A stretch of DNA of 64,000 nucleotides, taken from Gautieria morchelliformis. Its lineage: Eukaryota > Basidiomycota > Agaricomycetes > Gomphales > Gomphaceae. The notes under the pieces are model-generated. The model worked only from the letters and a program-made list of their open reading frames with translations. It searched no databases and had not been told where the DNA came from. Where the stretch lies: the NCBI GenBank assembly GCA_015179125.1, contig WHVA01000028.1, positions 248,001-312,000 on the forward strand, given 5' to 3'. This document shows, in pieces, positions 22,138 through 33,524 of this stretch. How positions within the stretch are numbered: position 1 is the stretch's first letter; each line of letters starts with the position of its first letter. Both the position numbers and the translations under genes were made by a program.

Positions 22138-22489
22138 TTTTGGTGCTTGCCGTGGATGCTGTGGTTGTATTGAAGTCTAAGGAGTTTCTACTGGGATTAA
22201 TTAATGAGATATTGTAGTGTGGGTTTTTTTGGTAGTTTGGTAGCGTGGGAATTTTTTCTGTGGATGTGGTAATGGCTCAAGAGCGCTCCAGTAAGTGTAT
22301 TCGATGCCGTTGCGCTATGCTGATGGAGACATAGTCGATCCCGTCTGCTAGATCTCGGGTGCCAACCCATGATGCTCTCAAACCCTCCCCCCTCTTCTAT
22401 TACTTGGTACCTGCGTAGGCCATTTTTCATTGTATCTGCCCCACACTGACTACGTAAAATACAGATAGACCCATGTTCTTGCGCAAGCC

Positions 22490-23015
22490 GCACCAGCTCT
22501 CACAATATGTCCCCTCGGCTGCCCTCACTCCCACAATAGACTGCTCCTGCCCTCGCTCTGCTCGTGCTCAAAATCGATCTTGCTCTTACACTCAAGCTCT
22601 CGCTCTCGCAATATGTTCCCTCGGCTGCTCTCACTCTCCCAATATATCGCTTCCGCTCTCGCACCTGTCTCTACCGGCCATCAGCTCTTGTCTCTTCTAT
22701 GATGGTTTGTAACTGCATGTGTCCATTTCATTGTTCACACTAGCTTTCAATCAATGTATCTCTAAGTGCTTTTTCAGTAATAGAAAGTACTGTTTTATTG
22801 TGTTCTAGAGTACTATTTATAAGTAACTTAGGAGCGGAAAACCAGTGTTCTAGGACACTGAAAGCGGACATTCTAGCTACTAGATTTCGGTACGCAGCTT
22901 ATCGAGAGGAAGCGTCAAAAATCCGCTCCCCGGTTACTTATTATCAGTAACTTGGGCACTGAAAATTTGGTGCGTAATGTACTTATATTAAGTGCTCCGA
23001 GTTACTGCAGTGCGA
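22490..23015 (+). repeat. Dispersed repeat R1, copy 1
   Basis: About 530 bp, similar in reverse orientation to 62636-63190. The first half is a CTC/GCTC-rich low-complexity stretch with a repeated block CAATATGTTCCCTCGGCTGC. The second half contains TTTCAATCAATGTAT, TTTCAGTAATAGAAAG and an 18-bp imperfect inverted pair, AAGTAAC...GGAGCGGA (22821-22838) and TCCGCTCC...GTTACTT (22922-22939). The ORFs within it are by-products of the simple sequence. Confidence 0.8.
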
Positions 23016-23079
23016 TGCCGCTCACAAATCCAGGAATATCAACACACCTCCTTGAGCGGGAGAGAGTCTGATGCACCTC

Positions 23080-23640
23080 CTGAAGCTTAGAATGCAAACC
23101 CTTCATCATCCTCTCCTCCGTCTGTCAAATTGGCTGTGCCATGCCTCAGGGAAGGACAGTCATTCTGATAGTGGCCTTTACTGTCACAGTTATAGCAGGT
23201 AATCTCCTCTATTGGCCTCTTCTTCTTCTTGGCAATAGCAGCAAGAGCACCCTCCATTCGCTCGGTCTCCAACTTGGTGGCCTGGATTTGGCACACCTCC
23301 TCGTTCAATAGGCGGGTGAAAACCGTGTTGAGGGTGAGATCATCAGCTGGAATGCTGTCGAGTGCAACGATGACTGTGAAGTATGATTTGGGGAGTCCTT
23401 CAGTCAGTGCAAGGATCATGTCCTCATCTATAATGGTGACACCAACAGCTTCAAGCTGAAAAGCAGCGTTCTTGACATCAGAGATCCATGAAACCATTGG
23501 CTGGTCATCACCCTTGTGCATGTAAAGGCAGTGGCGGCAAAGTGAGATGCGAGTCACAAATCCACAGGCTTGGTGGACCTTCTGCAGGCTTCTCCTTCGG
23601 GTCGTCATAGCATGTGTGCGGGAGCTGGGACTTGTTGATG
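23080..23640 (-). mobile_element. Ty1/Copia gag fossil
   Basis: A gag fragment of a Ty1/Copia LTR element on the minus strand, with the LTVMVALDSIP-like core of the gag domain (VIVALDSIPADDLTLNTVFT) and one zinc knuckle (CYNCDSKGHYQNDC). The rest of the element is absent here. It is broken and old; the younger Gypsy family-1 element sits about 150 bp away. Confidence 0.8.
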
Positions 23641-23787
23641 TTTAGGATGATTTTCGTGTCTAACTTCAAATATCAAAGGGGGTTTCCATAGTACGAGACG
23701 ACAGTGAATCGGTCGGAACCGACCTGCATTTCCTAAATCTTTGGCCATTTGTACCTTTCGGACTACTAAGGAGCGAAGTTGGGTATA

Positions 23788-24268
23788 TGTCAGGGGACAC
23801 CCTGTTTTCCATTTCCAGTTCCGACACCACACCCAGTTCCGACTCCATTTCCGACTCCGTTTCCGGTTCCGATTCCATCTCCGCCTCCGCTTTCGGAAAT
23901 GATTCCGCTTCTGGGAGAACTTCCACCAGTTCCGTTCGCCTTGCCAGTTCCACTCCAATTTCCGACTTCCACCCCCGGAACAGTGTCGGAAATCAAGCGA
24001 CTCGCATAATAGGTGGCATCAAGGGTCGATCAAGGGTCAGGGGGATGCAGGGTTGATGGCGGGTGCCAAGTGTTGTCCCTGGCTGCGCAGCGTAGTATAA
24101 TACGGGCTCGCTGACATTGGGGGTCCTTAGACTTTTCTCTTTGGATTTCCCCTTGTCAGGTGAGAATCCCCTCTCTTGTATACTCCGTTCATTTATACAT
24201 ACTTTGGATTTCCCCTTGTCAGTTGTGTGGTAGTGTGATCTCCACGACTAGCCAGGGTTGCCCTTACA
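23788..24268 (+). repeat. 5' LTR of Gypsy family 1
   Basis: 481 bp, TGTCAGG to TTACA. The first 190 bp are packed with TTCCGA-type hexamers. The second half holds two near-copies of CTTTGGATTTCCCCTTGTCAG about 70 bp apart. Confidence 0.95.
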
Positions 24269-27200
24269 GCAGAAAAGTCTCTCCCATAGAGGACCGGCGG
24301 TCGTACTGCGCGTTGCATTCGCCATAGGTGCGTTCGGAATCGGAGACAGCGACTCGGAGATCGCAACCTCTTCCGCACACACAGCGTATGACAGCCCTTC
24401 TTCTTACGTCGAGCTCCCAACCCCGGAAATCCCGTCCCACATTTCTCCTTCTGACATGGATCCGGACGATCGTCTTCGGAATATGGAGGAGGAATTGACG
24501 CGGAACCGGATGAAGACCGACGCGATTGAAACAGCCTTACAAGCGATTTTGGCTAAGTTAGATATTCCACAAGGTGGTGGAAATGAAATGCTGGATGATC
24601 CGGATTTCGGAAAAGCGGAACTAGCGGAAAAGAGGATGTCCGCGAAGTTAGCAAAGGTCAAACCCGCAACTCCGGCGGACTTTGACGGAGATCGGGAGAA
24701 GGGACGCGCATTCTTCAACACATGCAGCATCTACTTCGCAATTGTCGGAGACCTCTTTCCGAACGACCAGGCTCGGATTCACTGGGCATTGTCCTTTTTC
24801 AAGTCGGACCGCGCAGCCCGTTTTGCAAACAAGGTGATCCGACATGAGGCAAAGGGCAAGGGGAACTACTTCCGGGACTGGGACGCCTTCGAGAAATCGT
24901 TTTCCGATCAGTTCTGCCCAAAAAATGAGCAGCTCACAGCCCTTACGAAGCTCGAGGGGACCAGCTGGTACCAGGCCAGGGATCCGGTCGATGACTATAT
25001 CGATCGCTTCCAGGAGCTCATCGACCTTGCGGAGTATGATGACGACAAGACGATCGTCATCAAATTCCGACGGGGACTTGATCCGACACTCCAGAACCAA
25101 GTTGCGCTGCTTGGGGATGGAGCTCCGGACTTTGATGACCCGGAAGGGTGGTACCAAGCTGCACAGAGGGTGTCCCGGAACAGGGAAGCAAATGAGGCCT
25201 TCGTGGAGACGAGCCGGAATATGACGCGCAGTTCCACTCGTCCTACTCCACCTGTGCCAAAACCCGGAAGCACATTCGTTCCCATGCGGAAGGTATTTCC
25301 GACGCTTGCTCCGCCCGCTCCTATTAGGAACCATAGCCCTCCTCCCTCGAAGAGTGGCCCTGCCCCGATGGATGTTGACCGCATGCGCGGAGAAGGCCGC
25401 GGAACTATCACCTGCTTCCGATGTCAACAACCAGGTCACTATGCCCGCGAGTGCCCCCAAGCATTTGACATCCGGCTTATGACCACAGAGGAGAAACTCG
25501 AGCTCCTTCCAGAGTTCCTCGCACTTGCGGACATAAGCGGAGTGCCTACTGCGGAAGGAATTTCCGAAAATGCGGAACATGGCGCATCGGAAGCGGAAGA
25601 TGCGTCGGATTTTGTGACGCGCAGCGGGTGAGATGTGTGCCCCTGCTGCCTGTACATAACCGGTTTGCCTGTCTTGAAGTAGAGAATGAAAAGCCCCGAC
25701 TCCCCTCACTTCATACAGACCCACCGGATAAAGTCACACAAAAGCCAAATCCGACCCCCCGTCTATCCCGCGTCCGCCCTTGGGAGAGACGCCTTCCGAA
25801 GCGCTATGTTGTTGCTGCCACCCCTGGCCCCAAGTCACTAGTCATTAAGGTAGAGATCCAGACGACCGATACGGCGGAAGTCAAATCCGGACCCGCCCTT
25901 GTCGATTGCGGGGCCACTGGTCAGTTTATGGACCGGGACTATGTGGAACGGAACCGACTGACCACGCGGAGGTTGCAACGTGCAATCCCGGTGTTCAATG
26001 TGGATGGAAGCCCCAATGAGGCAGGGTCCATCACGGAGATAGTGGACACGATTCTCCGCTACGATGGACACTCGGAACGCACTTCCTTCGCTGTCACCAG
26101 CCTGGGGAAGCAAGACATCATCCTCGGGTTTACCTGGCTTCAAGAGCACAACCCGGAGATCAATTGGCAGACTCGGAAGGTACTGATGAGTCGATGTCCA
26201 GCCAAGTGTCACATGTGCCGGTCGGAAGTGCGGAAGGAGCGCCAAGAGCAGCGGAAGACCGAACGGCTCATACAGACCTGTCGTTCCGGCCCCCATCCAC
26301 TGCTTGCAGAAGAAGACTCGGAAGCGGAATTTAACCCGGATCCCCCTTCCAATTCCGATTCCGACGTCATCCGACTCGGCCTGGAAGACACTCTGACGGA
26401 AGGGGAGCGCTTGCTGTACGTAAACCTTCCGCCGGAGGCGGAACACATCCGCGCCACCGGAAATATTTCGCAACGCCTTGCTGAAGCCTCTAAGAGGTAT
26501 GATAGAGTGGAGGCGGAAATTCCGGAGTACCTGCGGGAGTTTGAGGACGTCTTCTCCAAGGAGTCGTTTGATGCCCTGCCTCCGCGGAAACTGTGGGACC
26601 ATGCCATCGAGTTGGAGCCTGGGTCGAAGCCCACCAACTGCAAGGTCTACCCGCTGTCACCCAAGGAGCAGGTAGAGCTCGATGCATTCCTTGCGGAAAA
26701 TCTCCGTACAGGGAGGATCCGCCCCTCCAAGTCACCCATGGCATCTCCGGTGTTCTTCATCAAGAAGAAGGACGGCTCGCTCAGACTTGTGCAGGATTAC
26801 CGGGCCTTGAATGCGATCACGATCAAGAACCGGTACCCCATTCCGCTCATCTCCGAATTGATCACACAACTCCGCGGGGCGAAGTACTTCACTAAGCTGG
26901 ATGTCCGCTGGGGCTTCAATAATGTCCGGATCCGGGAGGGAGATGAGTGGAAGGGCGCATTCCGCACCAACCGAGGACTCTTTGAGCCACAGGTCATGTT
27001 CTTTGGCCTCACCAACAGTCCTGCCACGTTCCAGACGATGATGAATGACATTTTCCGTGACATGATAGCAGAAGGGGTTGTCTGCGTCTACCTCGATGAC
27101 ATCCTCATCTTCACAAAAACAATGTCCGAACATCGGGAAGTCGTGCGGAGAGTGCTGGAACGACTCCGGGAGTACAACCTGTGTCTCAAGCCGGAAAAGT

Positions 27201-29537
27201 GCGAATTTGAGCGGACGCGGATAGAGTATCTTGGGGTGATTGTGTCGGAAGGAAAGGTGGAAATGGACCCCGTCAAGGTTTCCGGTGTGTCGGATTGGCC
27301 GGTGCCGCGGAACAAGAAGGAAGTCCAGTCCTTCATTGGGTTTGTCAATTTCTACCGGCGGTTCATCAAGGACTTCTCCTGCCACGCCCGTGCCCTCTTT
27401 GACCTCACCAAGAAGGAGGTTGGATGGCGGTGGGGAGAGCCGGAACAGACTTCCTTTGACAAACTCAAAGAGCTGATCACTTCCGCCCCGGTCCTGATCT
27501 TTCCCGACGACTCTCGCCCTTACCGAGTCGAGGCGGATTCTTCCGACGCAGCTACCGGAGCGGTCTTGTCGCAACAGTCATCGGAAGAAGGCGGGGGGTG
27601 GCATCCGATTGCCTTCTTCTCTAAGAGTCTCAGTCCGGTCGAGCGGAACTACGAGATCCACGACAAGGAGATGCTGGCAATCATCCGAGCGCTGGAGGAG
27701 TGGCGACACTTCCTCGAGGGTGCTCTATGCCCATTTGAGATCTGGACAGACCACAAGAACCTTGAGTATTTCCGCACGTCTAAGAAGTTGAACCGAAGAC
27801 AAGCACGGTGGTCCCTACACCTGTCCCGGTTTGACTTCATGCTCCACCACCGCCCCGGCCGCACCATGGGCAAGCCCGATGCCCTATCCCGCCGTGCGGA
27901 TCATGGAAGCGGAAGCGGAGACAATGCGGATATGACACTGCTCCGCCCAGGTCTCTTCGCAATCCGCGCCCTAGAAGGGGTGACTGCAGTTGGAGCGGAA
28001 GCGGAAACGCTCCGGGACATCCGGAGACAGTACCGGAATGGAGAGAAGGAGGAGTCGGTGGTGAAGGCAGTGGAGGAACTTCGGAAAGGGCACTCACGGT
28101 CTGTACGGGCAGCGGAATGGTCGGAACGGGATGGGCTGCTCCACTTCAGAGGCAAGGTCTACGTTCCAGATGGGGCGGACCTCCGCCGCTGCATCGTGTC
28201 CCAGCACCATGACACGCGGGTCGCTGGGCATGCTGGCAGGTGGAAGACGCTGGAGTTAGTGGCTCGGAATTACTGGTGGCCTCAGATGTCTCGCTACATT
28301 GGACAGTACGTGAAGACATGTGATCTTTGTCTCCGAACCAAAGCGCAACGACATCCACCCGTCGGAGAACTTGTTCCGCTCCCGATTCCCGAATCCCGCT
28401 GGGATACCATCAGCGTCGACTTCATTGTTGAACTCCCAGAGTCTCATGGCTACGACGCGATCATGAACGTCGTGGATTCGGTAAGCAAGGTGTCCCACTT
28501 CATTCCGATGCACACGACGATCACAGCCCTCGGAGCGGCCCGCCTGTTCCTAGCCCACGTCTGGAAGTTGCATGGGCTCCCGAAGCAAGTTGTTTCCGAC
28601 CGAGGTCCGCAGTTTGTTGCGGAACTGACTCGGGAGCTCTACCGCCTGCTCGGCATAAAGCTAGCTACCACCACGGCATACCATCCGCAGGGTGACGGAC
28701 AGACGGAACGGGTCAATCAGGAGTTGGAGCAATATCTCCGCCTCTTTGTCAATGAGAGGCAGGACGACTGGGATGAATTACTTCCGCTGGCGGAATTCCA
28801 ATACAACAACCATGTCCATTCCGCCACACAACAGACTCCCTTCATGCTCGACTCCGGACGACACCCGCGGATGGGCTTCGAACCACGCCAGGCTGAGTCC
28901 CGACTCGAGACGGTCAATGAGTTCTGAGACCGCATGGACTCCACCCTTTCGGAAGCCAAGTCGGCCCTTGCAAAGGCCAAGGATGACATGGCGAGGTACT
29001 ACAACCAACGCCGGGTTCCTGCCCCAGAGTACCAAGTTGGAGACAAGGTGTATCTAGATGCAAGTGACATCCGCACCACACGCCCTTCACAGAAGCTTGC
29101 CCACCGCTACCTTGGGCCCTTCACAGTGACACGGAGGGTTGGACGGAATGCATACCGCCTGCGACTTCCAATGTCCATGTCCCGCCTCCACCCCGTCTTC
29201 AACGTGGTGAAGTTACTCCCTATGCTTGAGGACCCAATTCCAGGTCGGAAGGCTCATCCGCCACCTCTGCCAGAGATTGTAGATGGGGAGGAGCACTATG
29301 TGGTGGAACGGATCCTGGACAGCCGGTTTGTGCGAGGACGACTCCAATTCCTCGTGAAGTGGGAAGGGTATGGGTACGAAGAGAATTCGTGGGTCCCGGA
29401 GCAAGATGTTTCCGCCCCGGACAAGCTCGGGGAGTTCTATAGGACACATCCCGGTGCCCCTCGCCGAATCCGCTTGCTGGCATTTCAATCCCTCGTATCC
29501 CGTGCTTCGAGGACGCAACACGCTAGAGGGGGGGTGA

Positions 29538-30018
29538 TGTCAGGGGACACCCTGTTTTCCATTTCCAGTTCCGACACCACACCCAGTTCCGACTCCATTT
29601 CCGACTCCGTTTCCGGTTCCGATTCCATCTCCGCCTCCGCTTTCGGAAATGATTCCGCTTCTGGGAGAACTTCCACCAGTTCCGTTCGCCTTGCCAGTTC
29701 CACTCCAATTTCCGACTTCCACCCCCGGAACAGTGTCGGAAATCAAGCGACTCGCATAATAGGTGGCATCAAGGGTCGATCAAGGGTCAGGGGGATGCAG
29801 GGTTGATGGCGGGTGCCAAGTGTTGTCCCTGGCTGCGCAGCGTAGTATAATACGGGCTCGCTGACATTGGGGGTCCTTAGACTTTTCTCTTTGGATTTCC
29901 CCTTGTCAGGTGAGAATCCCCTCTCTTGTATACTCCGTTCATTTATACATACTTTGGATTTCCCCTTGTCAGTTGTGTGGTAGTGTGATCTCCACGACTA
30001 GCCAGGGTTGCCCTTACA
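29538..30018 (+). repeat. 3' LTR of Gypsy family 1
   Basis: 481 bp, apparently identical to 23788-24268 and followed by the target duplication GTATA. Confidence 0.95.
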
Positions 30019-30023
30019 GTATA

Positions 30024-30705
30024 TGCCATCATTAGACAAACCAGGCCGTTCGTGGTGGAAGTAGATACCGAGAATAAAGACGAGTACACACTGTTATCGT
30101 TCCTAACCAACCTAACGTGTCCCTCGACCAAACAGTCTTCGACTCTCCAGGATTAAACCATTGATTCACATGGAATACCATCAATGCTGTGTGCTGTGCA
30201 GGGCTCCATACCATCATCTAGCCATGATTGTTTAACATTCTCGTGAAAGATATAGGAAAAGGGATGCATATAAGATCGCGGATTGGGCGGGGAAGGTAAG
30301 TGTTGTAAGGTCCAATATGAGCAGCTTTCTAGGGAAAGTGAGGGTTGTCACGTTTGAGGTACGCCATGGACGACTGAAGCCGCAGTACTGCTTGCATAGG
30401 GACTGACGACAAATATTCCCCGGTAGGTGGAATGCATGTAATTCCTCTAGTTTGCCAGTTGAAAGTATAGGTACTTGGTCAAATCCGGATCATCGAGGCC
30501 ACACGCGTGACACATCACACATAATCACATTTCGGTCGTCGCGCGTCAACCGTTGCTCAGCTACCTTGCTCATCTTACGCTTCGCTGGCCCTAATTTGTG
30601 CCAAGTTGGCTACTTTCAATGGGCACCTGACCTAGTATGGGATACATGACCTTTTATTTCACAGCCACCACAAGTCACATGGATGTAGCCAAGTCAACAT
30701 AGTTG
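30024..30705. other. Unassigned region downstream of the zinc-finger-like gene
   Basis: About 680 bp between Gypsy family 1 and the stop codon of the next gene. Short ORFs only, no repeat seen; the part near 30.7 kb is probably 3' UTR. Confidence 0.4.
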
Positions 30706-32706
30706 TTAAGCCGCTGGCTTTCTCCACGAGTTCTTGGTCAAGACATCGAGTCCACGTTTTGATTGCCATTCTTTTGCGGCCACGTCCCTAGCCTTCCTAT
30801 CTGTCAGGTTCTTCCAGCAGGTCTCCCGGAAGTGCCGCAGCAGATTGGCTTCTAGCGAGAACGTCCTCGGTTCTTTGCGGTATGTGGTGCATCCGTAAGG
30901 ACACACCACCTGGAGCGCCTCTGCCCGGAGAACGTCGGCATCGGACTTCAGGATCGTGGCCCTCGATATGTCTAAAGAGCCTCTCTTTATATGTCGCAGC
31001 TCCTGCATGACGTGGTCGTTGATCCAGTGGGCTGTATGATCCACATCAACCTTTCGACAGGTCCGGCCATTTGCATTGGTATGGCCGCATTCCGTGGGGT
31101 GTGGGGTTTCGTTGGTAGTTGGTGCCAAGTCATCATCCTCACTATCGGATGACGATGGCGACTCGTATTGGGGTGTAGGCGAGGGTGCTGCGTCTGGTCG
31201 CCTAGTTGAGGCTCCCGCCAGCTGCACACTGGCAATATTTGCAGCAGGTGGGGTGGCAGTGGTGGCCCACGCCATCCCCCTGTTGTAATATATTTGTCTT
31301 TGGTTGATGGTGGGCCTACGACATGCGTCAGGGTCATGTTCCCGTCTGTCGAACATCCACGAAACCACTCACACATTATGCCCATCATCTTTGTGGACCA
31401 GATTCTCCGGACTATCATCAGAGAAAGACGTGCCTCCCGGATCCAGACCATTGTGGAGACACGGTGCATTTTCTACGGGCGGTAGGAAATAGGATCCAGT
31501 CTCTTGACCGCTTATGAACAACATCAGAGTGTGCTTTTCACATAATATATCTGTACTTACTCATCAATATATTGCAACAACGTCAAACCCGGAGACAGCC
31601 TGAATGGCGTGTCGTAGCCCGACCTTGAGCGGAGTTCTCCTTCCGCTGACGAGCTGATGCGGTCACAGGCAGAGTTCATCAGTGAAGAACTTGGGTCAGG
31701 GGCGGTGTAGTGCAAGCCCTGCTGCTTGAACGCCAGGTAACAGTCCAGGCCGACGCTGGGGACGGATGCGCCGTTCTGGCGGGGAGAAGGACCACAGTGC
31801 CAAGTATTATCACCTGCTGGCAATAGGCAATGTGGCTCTTCCGGCTGTCCGCTTAAGAATGAGATGAGTTAATTTCTAACGTCACGTACGATGGCTGTCC
31901 CTACCCGAGAGCATATTCCCCCATGTAATTGACATCTGCGGACCCAATGCCAAGTCCCGGGTCCGACCCAGTGAGACTAGTTTTGTGCATCATTTCGGCC
32001 GCAGACTCTTCGTCGATCACCGGTTCGCGGGTGCTGCCTTGGAAGTCCTGCGTGAACGCTGAGGAACAGTCCGGGCCGGCGCTGGGGAATGGTGCGCCTT
32101 CCTGGTGTGGAGGAGGACCAGACAACCAACTACCGCCAGATACTGACAGTGGGTAATGTGATGCATCCCCCTGCCCGCTTAAGAATGAAATGAGTTATTT
32201 TCTAGACTCATGCATGATCGTGTCCCTACCTGAAAGGCGCGTATTCCTCCACATAATCGACAGCAGATCCCACCGATCCACTAGCCTGATTGTACGAGAT
32301 AACCTCCCGCACAGTCGGCTCGGTTTCTATCAGGGGTTCGTGAGCGGTGCGGCGTAATTCCTGCTGCTGGTGGCCGTATGAGTATGGAGGTCCTGGCACT
32401 GGGTGATGTGGCTCTCCCGGATGCCCACTTAGAATTTAAATAAGTGATTTTCCAGCGTCCCAAGGATGGCTGTCCCTACCCTGCCACTGTGTAATCAACT
32501 GCTACATCGGTTGATCGTACCGATTGATGGTACGCCCTACTGTAGGAGGCACCGTCCATGGGGTAGGAAGTGTTGGCGGTGGTGCTGTCCTGTGGCATAT
32601 AGCTACATCGTATCGCGTGGTAAGCGTACAGAAGTATGAGGCCTCGGAGTGGCAACCCTCACCTCCATCCATCATCGTGCGAGCGCATGGTGTAATACTG
32701 GGACAT
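30706..32706 (-). CDS. Zinc-finger-like protein built from repeated exons
   Basis: A seven-exon model: 32663-32706, 32480-32602, 32230-32427, 31905-32177, 31561-31851, 31373-31510 and 30706-31279, totalling 1641 nt, 546 aa, from ATG at 32706 (MSQYYTMRSHDDGWS). Exons 3-5, and more weakly 6, are related: they begin GGHPGEP, SGQGDAS, GGQPEEP and DGQETGS, share a (P)SAGPDC-type block and end near a YxEEYA-type block. The introns before them are near-copies (GTAGGGACA ... TTCTTAAG) and all in phase 2. The last exon has an acidic linker (SSSDSEDDDLAP) and two Cys/His motifs, CGHTNANGRTC...HWINDH and CPYGC...LLRHFRETC, resembling irregular C2H2 fingers. Probably a DNA-binding regulator; function inferred only. 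Confidence 0.72.
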
Positions 32707-33097
32707 TTCGAAACGAGTAGCTAGTGTGGAGGGGAAGAACGTGCAATTGCGTCTCCTTTATATCTATCTACTAGTACACGCGTCATTCCATGAATGGCTA
32801 CGGTAATGCATGGCTCCTCGATAACCTGACTCAGAGACACGCTTTTCCGGGATTATGTCGTACTTAGTGTAACAGCCTTCCAGTAAATGACACTTCTAAA
32901 CAAATGTACGACCACACGACCATTCAAACGCCAGTGACCGAACACGTGCATCAGCTTCGTCTGCCACGCCTACTCCCCGTGTAGTACCTTTGTTTTGCCC
33001 AGTCTCTGCACTGTCCTTGCATAACACCGTTAGCTTTCAGATGTCGCCCCCGGCTGTCACTGAGCCTCCACGCATGTCTCGTAACCCGACGCAAAAC
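32707..33097. other. Upstream region of the zinc-finger-like gene
   Basis: About 390 bp between the ATG and a MITE. No ORF or repeat recognised; likely contains the promoter. Confidence 0.4.
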
Positions 33098-33100
33098 ACT

Positions 33101-33513
33101 GGATGACTTTCCGTAGACCTAAAATCCTAAATTCCTTTTCCTAAATGCCTCGGAACAGCGAGCCGGGAGCTAGCCGGTGACAGGGAAGCACATTAAAGCT
33201 CCGCCCGATCCTCGTCCCATCGCCCAGACCTCTGAATCTACAGGCGGTCCATAACTGACAGTTCTGACAGCTGGCATCATATTTGGCCCAATTTGGACAT
33301 CAACACACTCTACAACGGCTGGCTGACCCAGGAGCCTGGCTAGAAGTTGGGCCAGCGAGATGCCGAGCGTACGCCGATGACAGCTTGGACCTTATGACTC
33401 TCGTTTGAAAATTGGTCTTACGGTTTGAACCTTGGTCTAAACCTACAACTTTTCTCACGCGAAGCTGCTTTAGAACTGCGAGTTTAGGATTTTAGGGCTA
33501 CGGAAAGTCACCC
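33101..33513. mobile_element. MITE with 30-bp terminal inverted repeats
   Basis: 413 bp, non-coding. The left end (GGATGACTTTCCGTAG, then CCTAAAATCCTAAA) matches the inverted right end with few mismatches. ACT flanks both sides (33098-33100 and 33514-33516), a probable 3-bp target duplication. No transposase for it is recognised in the window. Confidence 0.82.
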
Positions 33514-33524
33514 ACTATCAACCG

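Larger units (their letters stand above)
15381..22289 (-). mobile_element. Tad-type LINE, nearly full length, with a nested insert
   Basis: A non-LTR retrotransposon on the minus strand. Its 3' end is marked by a 30-nt T run at 15381-15410 (poly(A) tail on the element strand). The 10-bp duplication AGTAAGTGTA sits at 15371-15380 and again at 22290-22299, fixing both ends at about 6.9 kb. It has ORF1 with zinc knuckles and ORF2 with endonuclease, reverse transcriptase and RNase H; RNase H after the RT and the ORF1 type point to the Tad clade. ORF1 is interrupted by a 493-bp insertion and seems to carry a 1-nt shift beside it. Confidence 0.93.
14600..22418 (+). pseudogene. Unrecognised gene remnant interrupted by a LINE in an intron
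   Basis: Exon-like segments on the plus strand: one encoding CAKGLIEQMISEGLDPKTVF (about 14623-14699), then an intron to 14764, then an acidic/proline-rich exon (MDIDSNSGDMSEDEEPSLVTL), which needs a 1-nt shift near 14945 to continue into a basic stretch (KKTKGKQKQAPLPVPSAVNV, SATNSIKKAKRKIIEDSV). Further short pieces lie at about 15200-15250 and 15301-15367, and a last one at 22335-22418. The donor at 15368 (GTAAGTAAGTG) and an acceptor at 22334 enclose the LINE; without the LINE and one duplication the intron would be 48 nt. The reading frame is uncertain across the smaller exons. The low-complexity, charged sequence gives no family. Confidence 0.4.
23788..30018 (+). mobile_element. Ty3/Gypsy chromovirus, family 1, young copy
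   Basis: 6231 bp, flanked by the 5-bp duplication GTATA (23783-23787 and 30019-30023). The two 481-bp LTRs (23788-24268 and 29538-30018) look identical by eye, so insertion was recent. Parts in order: gag with a CCHC knuckle (CFRCQQPGHYAREC) at about 24.3-25.6 kb; then protease, reverse transcriptase (VYLDDILIF), RNase H, integrase with an HHCC-like region and a C-terminal chromodomain (FLVKWEGYGYEENSWVPE) at about 25.6-29.5 kb. A purine-rich tract (AGAGGGGGGG) precedes the 3' LTR. It looks almost whole, with about one break. Confidence 0.95.

Noticed and set aside
22473-23015. ORFs rich in Ser/Leu/Cys within repeat R1
   Set aside because: They follow the CTC/GCTC simple sequence and appear in several frames in both copies without shared protein constraint.
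24648-27574. Long minus-strand ORFs (358, 254 and 280 codons) opposite Gypsy family-1 gag-pol
   Set aside because: They mirror the sense frame in a GC-rich region, have no motif or low-complexity order of their own, and end at arbitrary points. Unlike the antisense region of family 2 they have no dedicated space outside gag-pol.
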